DNA of 23,540 bases from a virus, in the IMG/VR virus record IMGVR_UViG_3300023174_000641, positions 1-23,540 of that record. One strand, 5' to 3'. Position numbers and translations under genes: made by a program. Below the pieces are notes generated by a model. That model ran no database searches, had not been told where the DNA came from, and saw only the letters and a program-made list of their open reading frames with translations. Within the stretch, counting starts at the first letter, position 1. Each line of letters begins with the position of its first letter. Positions 12,101 to 17,669 of this stretch are shown piece by piece.

Positions 12101-13258
12101 ACTAACGATGTACCACCTACAAATATTATAAGTAATTGGCCAGGTAGTTTAGTATCAGATAACGGCGTTAAAAAATCTGATATTTCAACACTATACAGCT
12201 CAAACCCTCAAAAACTAGCTAATGCATTTATTAATGTATGGTCTAAAACTATAGCCCAAAAAGCAGCAGAATCACAAACACTAATCAATAGCAACAAAAA
12301 TGATAGATTAGGTAAACCGTATTTAAGACTTAAAGATATTTTTAAAAAATACGAACAACCAAATGAAGGGTTTTCAATTGATAATATCATTACGATGGGA
12401 TATATTGAAAATGGATTACTAACAGATACGGCACCAAGTGGCCAAGACGGTGGTAGCTATGCTGGCATGTTTCAAATGGGAAAAGCATACGACGTATATA
12501 AACCATATATAACAAGGTCATCTAAAGGTAAAAGTGGGTATTTAAATTTTGACGAATACGATATAGATATAATGACAGAAGGATTTGTTAAAGTAGGGAT
12601 AGATAATTTCAATCAATTTAAAAAATTAAGTGGTTACAATCCGCAAGCATTAAATTCATCAACACAACCAACTTCAACCAATTCACCAACAACATTAAAA
12701 AATATTATAATTGGTGATTCATTAGTAACTTGTTTAGAATCAATTTTAATAACTGCTGGTTCTTCTGCAAGAAGGATTTCACCAACTCAAAGCGAGGCAT
12801 CATTACATTTTGGTGGTAAAGATACTACATGGTTAATAGGTGCACTTAAAAAATATCCAGTAAGCACTGGGGTAGAAAATGTTGTGGTGTCAATAGGTAC
12901 TAATGACGGGTTTCAAAACTCAAACAATTTAATAAAAGTGCTAACAGAACTTAGAAGAGTATTTCCAAATGCAAAATACCTATTTGTCAGAGGAAGTGGT
13001 GGGTGGATAGGAAATATAAAATATAAACCTAATGGGGATATAAAAAAAATATACGGTACAACATTAAATGGTACGACAACTTATGATAACACTGACGTCA
13101 TATCATATTATTCTGTATTAAATGGTCAACCAAATGTTACAGTTTTAAATCAAGGCGTTGGTTATTCAGCATCAGACGGTGAAGCACATAATTGTACTGG
13201 CCCTTACAAGTTACACTATCCTGTACTGGCAAATGAAATTAAATCTAAAATTGGATAA
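6149..13258 (+). CDS. Baseplate hub/spike protein with M15 peptidase, transglycosylase-like and SGNH hydrolase domains
   Basis: A 2369-residue protein. Residues ~100-225 and ~1580-1650 resemble phage hub (gp27/VgrG/gpD-type) regions; the latter has the 'SYKAEVEMLGN...FHGAYLITKVTHSI' pattern. The C-terminal third carries enzymes. First is an M15 (VanY-like) zinc peptidase: R1787, then H1817-x2-G-x-A-x-D1824, then E1882-F-W-H1885, matching both zinc His, zinc Asp and the general-base Glu. Next is a lytic-transglycosylase-like stretch with E2087 (MGYIENGLL) and GSYAGMFQMG (2102-2111). After a Ser/Thr/Pro linker comes an SGNH hydrolase: GDS with S2191, GTND at 2250-2253, and D2343-G-E-A-H2347. 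Likely substrates are peptide and glycan bonds of peptidoglycan, plus an acyl or acetyl ester. The domain calls come from motifs; the hub role is inferred from position and the conserved hub stretch. Confidence 0.8.
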   Translation: MGRFSIVNPNNFDYQYNGGMFGNTNYNMSVPPEELCIIVELVTTQKARSVLINNTQNGTISTKNSDGNRFVSFINGKKDGTTGYGNFLTTSYTDLGTENIIEEALGITNIQVEFNSSYAPMVNIDFVDVRGGAIFQSGAKSIYNVLFRLPYPLFELKIKGFYGKPVVYCLHMVKCNTKFNSQTGNFEISANFVGYTYAMFSDMILGYLRAAVRTKRGEELLASKGTISINEFMKKMNNIDELVKKQLENTSNVNRNNVALVNELQADLNAIESLVDSYIADLKDPTICEAILGDTTEPYQNSIVFFPDPNSADPNSFTNSKASKISSKFKKEYKAKRDAYNTKVGNLLSAKLIVTDIVPGAALSKSNELIGPTGGPNNADLVDSIKLNYGDLIDINNNDVINNVIKRLQNAAPKTLSPSDAYIEVFDVTETRGFIQNARTELTKSQKNFTDALAIDIANAIESELTFEPNIRNIFKMFTAHIEIFLQLVFEVSSKYLDDARINELKKFRSKDLTNQRLDIKKTDDAVIYPWPEYIENDEEKYLGSAGVLEIPLNVPEVKFVEELYTAMVQNNREDKEVQANANGVVAWQAFNPIDSINSIPDKTPYDRLPDSATHNDVARLIVLRAVGVLGWQPSNLIDDKEIESFATSEAELIIKKYETNKIILPALTSNYENVDKYSAVKGTVDGTEKNLLSASTYNNIDHWDYKYIEIPFKGGTPFNRYEIPADKGFTDITKPYYSNYSDFKLSNRSGNVKYDNNAETADTAKYISIIGSSDYDNANSQSPIARGPSIFKYDNLTNEMNKPEDLINADFFLSNGKYGVQEYSLVDFSSKSEYGAGQLSYHSIFYDNPLIENGWEGIENGLSTPRINKETPLDLTFSGGAFAAYTFENITTSEYVDTFIPGERYNILSNNHQSVGKNITLFSNETTQDQVAFPFFNFGAQTSKYSFNFSLFGSRLYNAQTSVYPKAFLFLHCFPWKGLVGKSSRSDGKTYVTVTHDIGIFKQKEIFNTFAIRNGFVKVPKLWPAFIGSLIWRYREGLAKNNPVKFKIGNESLIPGFSTDDDDYPKYDEYLKAYPDVYSYQTSKTQLNIFGLPVATGNDALNDNQSNFPMFFCDRLDMNYEKIDPEILALPPKVQDLFVSEFDTFVKGEFTNDIIPLLDITKGDGTAFFGDSQWKAQWDILRSSTVVKTDAKSLEEYNVNGSYTEITVNTLAKMNELYGNKLNIGKLEDNYSVMTYIYSPTNGKFDYNLFIEYKQNGPAEKKLKDLLFSYKYIENDSVFIWSNGITNTNPTPAFLKSKFSKYIDTINQALKTKVTEDQKTIVSPGENEKIKLEIYRTVKKIYDKWVAGVGGSPRPFSDILFQCCSRGTNQPYRLSGDTAINAKYGNGKPNELNLIDSFRFVTRSFQDISTQFQIHPVMVTHQMYESPDTSIYDLFGRILTDNNFEFIALPNFINFNDPKELHSVFEPYPYYMAQKQTATGPSFVCVYVGQTSTKLDFGPDSEYPNDGFDITNDKTWPKDFSEEKASWEDFASAFIVSYGQQNQNIFKDIRLDQSEFNETAESLSITDAISNSLSSTNQSYVGQNLYNVYSVRSYKAEVEMLGNAMIQPMMYFQLDNIPMFHGAYLITKVTHSIVPNNMTTVFTGTRIRIAKTPLIDKATLYSSLISGQEIGGATAGSTIKYTPTQLLAPIAATIFRNEGQNAYLNQTNNQITMKKVAAPNGVGNLKAGTQVDAPAPDNENELNESLITEAANALEKMLTDFVAYAKQNNYKTFSSGNYINITSLYRNATKQANLVKDNIKNKKPAGSVAAVGTSYHGWGLAVDLQTIDANGNALQISTDADNLKRGFDQNINISLKWFLENCWRYGFWMPLSLRDGSGVEEFWHFEYHGTTAICLWEKYPQVNNPNNIVKIPTNPQYDPVVKNPKEPDGKEAVYNGCDFVEVKGTANYDMLSSDLLWIYLSWQQGIGGAVQHYKISSGSMASYTNDVPPTNIISNWPGSLVSDNGVKKSDISTLYSSNPQKLANAFINVWSKTIAQKAAESQTLINSNKNDRLGKPYLRLKDIFKKYEQPNEGFSIDNIITMGYIENGLLTDTAPSGQDGGSYAGMFQMGKAYDVYKPYITRSSKGKSGYLNFDEYDIDIMTEGFVKVGIDNFNQFKKLSGYNPQALNSSTQPTSTNSPTTLKNIIIGDSLVTCLESILITAGSSARRISPTQSEASLHFGGKDTTWLIGALKKYPVSTGVENVVVSIGTNDGFQNSNNLIKVLTELRRVFPNAKYLFVRGSGGWIGNIKYKPNGDIKKIYGTTLNGTTTYDNTDVISYYSVLNGQPNVTVLNQGVGYSASDGEAHNCTGPYKLHYPVLANEIKSKIG

Positions 13259-13260
13259 TT

Positions 13261-13290
13261 TTGACTTTTAAAATATTTTTTGTATATTTG
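13261..13290 (+). promoter_or_regulatory. Bacteroidota-type promoter for the 13295 gene
   Basis: TTG at 13261-13263 (in the context TTTTGAC) and TATATTTG at 13283-13290 are separated by 19 nt, matching the Bacteroidota -33 TTG / -7 TAnnTTTG consensus. Over 30 bp it is identical at 24 positions to the site at 15464-15493. The ATG of the following gene is only 4 nt beyond the -7 box, so the expected transcript start falls at or beside the start codon. Confidence 0.7.
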
Positions 13291-13294
13291 CGTT

Positions 13295-13891
13295 ATGCTT
13301 ATAGCGAATATTGTTTCAGTTTCTAATGTAAATGTTTCTTGTGATTTTAATGTGGTTAAATCCTTGGACCTAACGGTTCAGGGATTACCCACGTTAATCG
13401 TTGGATGGGATTACATCAAGAAGCATTATCCAGACTACGACATAATCGATAGAAAATTATCTGACAACCTATATTGGACATTTAAAAAAACAGAAAAAAG
13501 AGAACTACACGAAGAAGACATATACAACTTTGTTGAAAGAGTTTATAAACAACTTACTAAAGATATTAAATACACATTCGTCGACCCAATCATATTTGAT
13601 AGAAAAACAATTGTAAAATTAATAAAAAAAATTAACAAAACAAACAACATTATATCGTATAGGCATGATAGAATGTTATATACATATTTTGATAATTTTA
13701 TATTTGGTTTTGATTTAGAACTTATTGAATTTATTGGTTTGAATGTTGAAAAATTCTTATTGAAAATAAAGAATAAAAGTAAAGTGTTTTTAGAAAAAAA
13801 TATGATATTTATTGAGTATAAAACTAGAATTGAAAACCTTGATAATCAGGTCAAGTACATTCCATACTTATACTCTATAGAAAATGAATAA
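13295..13891 (+). CDS. Hypothetical protein (198 aa)
   Basis: I do not recognise this protein. The ATG at 13295 is chosen over the in-frame TTG at 13280 because that TTG lies inside the promoter and upstream of any plausible transcript start. The product is soluble, with no signal peptide or membrane segment. It has an N-terminal beta-rich part (LIVGWDYIKKHYPDYDIIDRKLSDNLYW, 13397-13481) and a Lys-rich, helical middle and C-terminus. It is the first gene of a new transcript after the hub and overlaps the next gene by 8 nt (ATGAATAA), suggesting translational coupling and a shared job with it. Nothing in the sequence ties it to a known pathway. It could be a small regulatory or assembly protein, but that is a guess. 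Confidence 0.75.
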   Translation: MLIANIVSVSNVNVSCDFNVVKSLDLTVQGLPTLIVGWDYIKKHYPDYDIIDRKLSDNLYWTFKKTEKRELHEEDIYNFVERVYKQLTKDIKYTFVDPIIFDRKTIVKLIKKINKTNNIISYRHDRMLYTYFDNFIFGFDLELIEFIGLNVEKFLLKIKNKSKVFLEKNMIFIEYKTRIENLDNQVKYIPYLYSIENE

Positions 13892-14285
13892 ATCAATATT
13901 ATTAGCATCCTTTATATTCCCAGAAAGATTAGATTGGTTTCTAAATTATTTAGAAACAAAATTTAATGTAACGAAAGATAAAGTCTTTTGTTATAATAAT
14001 ATAAACGATGACTCAAAAATCATACTAACCTTTAAATTATTATTACCCGAAGGTAAAAAAATAGACCTTAAAAATCTCTTCCCTAACGCCATAATCATAC
14101 ACAAAAAAGGCACAGCTTTTTATACAATAAATGCCTTAAACAAACTTATCGAATCTAAATTTGGTGACGACATTGGTAACATAGATTATAAGTCATATCA
14201 AGTAGATTGGTCTGAATACCAAGATAAAATGATATTAATAGATAAGAAAGAATTAATCGTTTTGGACTTAAAACGAGTTTTTTAA
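13884..14285 (+). CDS. Hypothetical protein (133 aa)
   Basis: Unrecognised. The ATG overlaps the stop region of the previous gene by 8 nt, which argues that the start is right and that the two are co-translated. The protein alternates hydrophobic strands and charged helices: an N-terminal strand-helix (LLASFIFPERLDWFLNYLE), then an aromatic/Asn turn (FCYNNINDDSKIILTFKLLLP), a central 'NAIIIHKKGTAFYTINALNKLI' stretch and an acidic C-terminus ending in KRVF. It has no signal peptide, Cys cluster or nucleotide-binding motif. It is followed 28 bp later by the 14314 gene. The coupling to the 13295 gene suggests a two-protein unit of unknown function. Confidence 0.75.
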   Translation: MNKSILLASFIFPERLDWFLNYLETKFNVTKDKVFCYNNINDDSKIILTFKLLLPEGKKIDLKNLFPNAIIIHKKGTAFYTINALNKLIESKFGDDIGNIDYKSYQVDWSEYQDKMILIDKKELIVLDLKRVF

Positions 14286-14313
14286 TTAATTTAAGATATT
14301 TATTAGTAGAATA

Positions 14314-14529
14314 ATGTACAAAAAAATAAATTTTATGTATAACGAAACTAATGAAAAAAACCTTAAAAAAGCTATGGATAGTTTTTTAGGTGAAAAACCA
14401 ACACTAGACGAGTCAAATCAAGAAATGGATTGCAGCTCAGGTGTTTGCATTATCAAAAACGACAAAAGCGTTTTAGAAAGAATCAACAAAAAGATAATAA
14501 CAGAAGACGGAAGACAATTATTAACTTAA
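14314..14529 (+). CDS. Small hypothetical protein (71 aa)
   Basis: A short, charged 71-residue protein. The N-terminal half is Lys/Asn-rich, followed by an acidic patch with two Cys in the context DCSSGVCII (C43 and C48 approximately), then a basic helix (SVLERINKKIITEDGRQLL). An alternative ATG seven codons downstream (14335) is possible. The stop is one base before the ATG of the acidic-repeat gene at 14531, so the two are almost certainly co-expressed. I do not recognise the family. The position before an acidic protein recalls small prohead-core genes of T4-like phages, but I see no sequence signature that proves it. Confidence 0.65.
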   Translation: MYKKINFMYNETNEKNLKKAMDSFLGEKPTLDESNQEMDCSSGVCIIKNDKSVLERINKKIITEDGRQLLT

Positions 14530-14530
14530 T

Positions 14531-15337
14531 ATGGCTAAGAAAATTAATCAAAAATTACTAAACGAAGAGCTTAAAAAATTTAGACTCTTATCTGAATATT
14601 CGTTTTATACTGAAGCACCAAAAGGAGAAGATGATTTAATCTTAGGCGCTGTAGACGAAGCTGATGAAGAACCAGTTGATGATTCAAAAACTGCTGCAGC
14701 AGGCGCTGAAGCAGGTGCCGAAGCTGGAGCAGAAGCTGGGGCAGAGGCGGGAGCCGATGCTGGTGCAGAAGCTGGTACTGATGATTCAAATATGTTTGGA
14801 ACTGAAGATGATGGGACTGAAGACAATGACGCAAATGCTGGAACCGAAGATGCTGGAACTGAAGATGCTGGAACTGAAGATGCTGGAACCGAAGATATGG
14901 GTGCTGAAGATACTGGTGGAGAAGAGGAAGTTGATATTGATGTAACCCAACTAGTTAAGGGTAGTGAAGAAGCAAAAAAAGCAGCTGATTTAAGTTTTTT
15001 AAAAACAACAGAACTTTTAAATAAATTTAATGATTTAGAACAAAGAGTTGCTGCTATGGATTCAATATCTAGTAAAATCGATACACTTGAAAAAGAAATT
15101 GTAAAAAGAAACCCAACACCTGTAGAAAAATTAGAAATGAGGTCTATGGATTCTTTCCCATACAATATAAAATTAACTGATTATTGGAAAGACGTTAATG
15201 GATATGATGCAACTGGAGAACAACAACCAAAAGAATACATCTTGAAAAAAGATGATATAGATACAGGTGGTGTTGTAGATACATCAATTAAAAAAACATT
15301 TGATGTTCCAGAAGATTACGAAGAAGAAGATATATAA
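14531..15337 (+). CDS. Acidic protein with EAGA and GTEDA tandem repeats; possible virion or scaffold protein
   Basis: A 268-residue, strongly acidic protein. Residues 1-35 form a basic/helical head (LNEELKKFRLLSEYSFYTEAP). Residues ~55-83 are a run of four-residue EAGA-type repeats, and residues ~103-132 are five-residue AGTED repeats, giving an unstructured, negatively charged middle. Residues ~145-200 are helical with a likely coiled coil (LLNKFNDLEQRVAAMDSISSKIDTLEKEI). The tail (~205-268) contains a conserved-looking SFPYNIKLTDYWKDVNGYD and ends in acidic EDYEEEDI. One base separates it from the preceding small gene, and a strong terminator follows. The acidic, coiled-coil make-up would suit a prohead scaffold or a structural linker, but no family was recognised; function is inference. 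Confidence 0.75.
   Translation: MAKKINQKLLNEELKKFRLLSEYSFYTEAPKGEDDLILGAVDEADEEPVDDSKTAAAGAEAGAEAGAEAGAEAGADAGAEAGTDDSNMFGTEDDGTEDNDANAGTEDAGTEDAGTEDAGTEDMGAEDTGGEEEVDIDVTQLVKGSEEAKKAADLSFLKTTELLNKFNDLEQRVAAMDSISSKIDTLEKEIVKRNPTPVEKLEMRSMDSFPYNIKLTDYWKDVNGYDATGEQQPKEYILKKDDIDTGGVVDTSIKKTFDVPEDYEEEDI
14708..14779 (+). repeat. 12-bp in-frame tandem repeat (EAGA units)
   Basis: Six consecutive degenerate 12-bp units of the form GAAGCTGGAGCA, starting at 14708, 14720, 14732, 14744, 14756 and 14768. A weaker related unit precedes them at 14696. Differences fall mainly in third codon positions, so the Glu-Ala-Gly-Ala product is nearly constant. Confidence 0.9.
14837..14926 (+). repeat. 15-bp in-frame tandem repeat (AGTED units)
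   Basis: Four near-identical 15-bp units (GCTGGAACYGAAGAT) start at 14837, 14852, 14867 and 14882; units 2 and 3 are identical. Two decayed units follow to 14926. They encode Ala-Gly-Thr-Glu-Asp. Confidence 0.9.
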
Positions 15338-15356
15338 GAATAAAAAAAAACAAAAC

Positions 15357-15386
15357 AAAGGGGTGTTAAAAAACATCCCTTTTTTA
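15357..15386 (+). terminator. Rho-independent terminator after the acidic-repeat gene
   Basis: The stem AAAGGGGTGTT pairs with AACATCCCTTT (one G-T pair) around an AAAA loop and is followed by a T run. It separates the structural/unknown block from the replication block. Confidence 0.85.
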
Positions 15387-15418
15387 TTTGCTTTATGTTA
15401 ATTAAGTTAGTATATTTG
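15387..15418 (+). promoter_or_regulatory. Upstream promoter of the ssb/replication block
   Basis: TTTG at 15387-15390 and TATATTTG at 15411-15418 are 20 nt apart, a match to the Bacteroidota -33/-7 promoter. It starts immediately after the T run of the terminator and is the distal of two tandem promoters ahead of the gp32-like gene. Confidence 0.6.
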
Positions 15419-15463
15419 CTTTATTGATGTAATATTTTTTAACCTAAAAAGTTTTCCTGCAAC

Positions 15464-15493
15464 TTGACTTTTCCCGAATTTTTCGTATATTTG
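15464..15493 (+). promoter_or_regulatory. Proximal promoter of the ssb/replication block
   Basis: TTG at 15464-15466 and TATATTTG at 15486-15493 are 19 nt apart. It shares TTGACTTTT and GTATATTTG, at identical spacing, with the site at 13261. The expected start is near 15499, giving an A-rich leader of roughly 48 nt before the ATG at 15547 with no Shine-Dalgarno sequence. Confidence 0.75.
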
Positions 15494-15546
15494 TATAATT
15501 AAAAACAAGTAAATAACATCTACATATATTTTAAAAAACAACAATT

Positions 15547-16461
15547 ATGAGTAAACAAGATGCGCTATTTGAAGCGATGATGAAACAGTATGAGAACAAT
15601 TCTAGTTCTTATGCTAAAAACAATTCAGCTAAAGAGTATGATTTGAAGAACTACTTCACAACATACCTTTCTGAAAAACAAAAAACAGCAACTAAAACAA
15701 TCAGGGTATTACCTACATCTGACGGTTCAACACCATTTAAAGAAGTTCACGGGCACAAAATGCAGGTTGACGGAGAATGGAAAACATTTATGTGTTTAAA
15801 GCACGAAAAGGATGAAGACTGTCCGTTCTGCGAGGCTCGTGAAGCTTTGTTAGCTTCTGGCAAAGATTCAGATAAAGAGTTAGCAAAAAAATATGGTGCT
15901 AAAAAAATGTACGTTGTAAAAATTATCGATAGAGATAATGAAGCTGACGGTGTTAAATTCTGGCGCTTTAACCATGACTACCGCAAACAAGGTATTTATG
16001 ACAAAATCTATGGTGTTTTGACAGCGATTAAACAAAATATCACTGACGCACAGACTGGTAGAGATTTAATGGTTATGATTGCTAGAGACCAAAACAATCG
16101 TCCAATTGTTCAGAGTATATCTCATTTAGACCCATCACCACTTTCTGAAGATGCTGAGGTTTCAGCTGAATGGTTATCAGATTCTAGAACTTGGGAAGAC
16201 GTATATAGCGTTAAACCATACGATTATCTTGAGATTATCGTTAAGGGTGGTGTACCTACTTGGGATAAAGAGGCAAAGAAATTCGTTGATAAAGCTTCTT
16301 TGACTGAAAAAGACAGTGATGATTTGGATGAAGAATTAACATTGGGTACACCAAACGTTAAATCAAACGTTACCGCAGCAGCAAAAACAACAGCACCAGC
16401 AGTTAAAGCTACTGAACCTGATGAAGATGATGAAGATGAAAACGATGATTTGCCGTTCTAA
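15547..16461 (+). CDS. 32: gp32-like single-stranded DNA-binding protein
   Basis: A 304-residue protein, close to the 301 of T4 gp32. It should coat ssDNA during replication, recombination and repair. The core carries the gp32 zinc-binding pattern H70-x12-C83-x8-C92-x2-C95 (T4: H64-x12-C77-x9-C87-x2-C90), within an OB-fold region (~50-240) with FWRFNHDY and other aromatic clusters. An N-terminal basic/polar arm (1-35) could serve cooperativity. A Thr/Ala linker (~275-289) leads to an acidic tail (290-304) ending DDLPF, which resembles the tip of bacterial SSB. Two tandem promoters precede it, it ends in a double stop (TAATAA), and uvsX follows. It uses CGT/CGC arginine codons more often than the large tail genes do, in keeping with high expression. 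Confidence 0.92.
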   Translation: MSKQDALFEAMMKQYENNSSSYAKNNSAKEYDLKNYFTTYLSEKQKTATKTIRVLPTSDGSTPFKEVHGHKMQVDGEWKTFMCLKHEKDEDCPFCEAREALLASGKDSDKELAKKYGAKKMYVVKIIDRDNEADGVKFWRFNHDYRKQGIYDKIYGVLTAIKQNITDAQTGRDLMVMIARDQNNRPIVQSISHLDPSPLSEDAEVSAEWLSDSRTWEDVYSVKPYDYLEIIVKGGVPTWDKEAKKFVDKASLTEKDSDDLDEELTLGTPNVKSNVTAAAKTTAPAVKATEPDEDDEDENDDLPF

Positions 16462-16473
16462 TAATTTATAATA

Positions 16474-16502
16474 AGAATGGGTGGTACATAACTACCCATT
16501 CT
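16474..16502 (+). terminator. Hairpin between ssb and uvsX (terminator or processing site)
   Basis: AGAATGGGTGGT pairs with ACTACCCATTCT (one G-T pair) around an ACATA loop, a 12-bp stem. No clean T run follows, so it may attenuate read-through or protect the ssb mRNA end, keeping SSB more abundant than UvsX. Confidence 0.6.
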
Positions 16503-16542
16503 CTATTATCTATATAATAATATTATTTTTAACTATATACAT

Positions 16543-17637
16543 ATGGGCACAAAGCCAAAAAAAATTATCGAAAAGAAATCGTTTAATATTGATTCATTTA
16601 AAGAGAGTGAAGGTTTAGATTTTACGGTTAAAGAAAAAGAAATACAGTGGATTCCATTGTCAGAAGCTTTTCATGAGGCTGTAAAAGTACCTGGTATTCC
16701 TATGGGTTATTTTGTATCTTTCAGAGGTTATTCAAATACTGGTAAATCAACCTCAATTTATGAGGCTGTTGCTGGTTGTCAAAAAATTGGTGTATTACCA
16801 ATTATCTTTGAAACTGAAAATAACTGGAATTGGGAACACGCTAGAAACATTGGTATGCAATTTGAAGAAGTTATTGATGCTGAAACTGGTGAAATCATTA
16901 ACTATAAGGGTGATTTTATATTTATGCAAGGTCCTGACCTTTTGAAAAAATATCAAAACTACGACCATCAGCATAGCAAGATGGGAACCAAAGCACTAAG
17001 ATACGAACCAGTTGTTGAAGACATATCAACATACATGCACTTCATATTGGACAAACAACAAGAGGGTTCATTACCTAGAGATGTTGCGTTCTTTTGGGAT
17101 TCAGTTGGTTCAATTAACTGTTTTAAAGGTGCCACATCTAAAACAACTAACAATCAATGGACTGCAGGTGCTTTAGCGACATGTTTTAAGTCATTAATTA
17201 ACTATCGTATTCCAGCATCTAGAAGAGAAGACGTACCATACACAGCAAGCTTTGCCGTTGTTCAACAGATTTGGTTGGATAATGAAAATAAAGTTATCAA
17301 ACACAAAGGCGGTGAGGCTTTCTTCTACGCTCCAAGAATGATATTCCATTTTGGTGGTATCTTAACACATAGTACTGAAAAATTAAAAGCAACATATAAA
17401 GGTGAAGAATACCAATTTGGTATTGTTACTAAAATTCGTTGTGAAAAGAATCAGGTAAATGGTATTGAACAAAAAGGTAGCATTGCATCTACACCTCACG
17501 GATATTGGAATCCTGACAAAATTGACTCTTACAAAGAGATACACAAAGATTTTATTAAAGAAAAGTTAAACACAGAATATGACGACTTTGTCATTGAAAC
17601 TGAATTAATTTCAGGTAGTGTTGAAACAGGCGATTAA
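16543..17637 (+). CDS. uvsX: UvsX-like RecA family recombinase
   Basis: A 364-residue ATP-dependent strand-exchange protein of the RecA/UvsX family (T4 UvsX has 391 residues). Walker A is G62-YSNT-G67-K68-S69; a probable catalytic Glu lies in IIFETENNW (90-92); Walker B is VAFFWDSVGS with D186. The 'NNQWTAGALATCFKSLI' stretch and later 'GGEAFFYAPRMIFHFGG' follow the order of the RecA core and its C-terminal part. It should load on SSB-coated ssDNA and drive recombination-dependent replication and repair. It sits directly downstream of its partner, the gp32-like gene, and upstream of RNase H. No promoter was seen in the 81-bp gap, so expression probably comes through the hairpin at 16474. Confidence 0.93.
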   Translation: MGTKPKKIIEKKSFNIDSFKESEGLDFTVKEKEIQWIPLSEAFHEAVKVPGIPMGYFVSFRGYSNTGKSTSIYEAVAGCQKIGVLPIIFETENNWNWEHARNIGMQFEEVIDAETGEIINYKGDFIFMQGPDLLKKYQNYDHQHSKMGTKALRYEPVVEDISTYMHFILDKQQEGSLPRDVAFFWDSVGSINCFKGATSKTTNNQWTAGALATCFKSLINYRIPASRREDVPYTASFAVVQQIWLDNENKVIKHKGGEAFFYAPRMIFHFGGILTHSTEKLKATYKGEEYQFGIVTKIRCEKNQVNGIEQKGSIASTPHGYWNPDKIDSYKEIHKDFIKEKLNTEYDDFVIETELISGSVETGD

Positions 17638-17669
17638 AACATTTTTTTTCACTTATTAACAATTAAGTT

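Noticed and set aside
13280-13282. TTG start giving a 203-residue version of the 13295 gene
   Set aside because: It lies inside the promoter, between the -33 and -7 boxes, so it could not be on that transcript.
14696-14926. CRISPR-like repeats
   Set aside because: Units of 12 and 15 bp are contiguous, in frame and without spacers.
14580-15165. Long antisense open frames of 84 and 186 codons
   Set aside because: They are composition shadows of the in-frame repeats (Ser/Ala/Pro or Leu/His/Gln-rich) with no sign of being genes.
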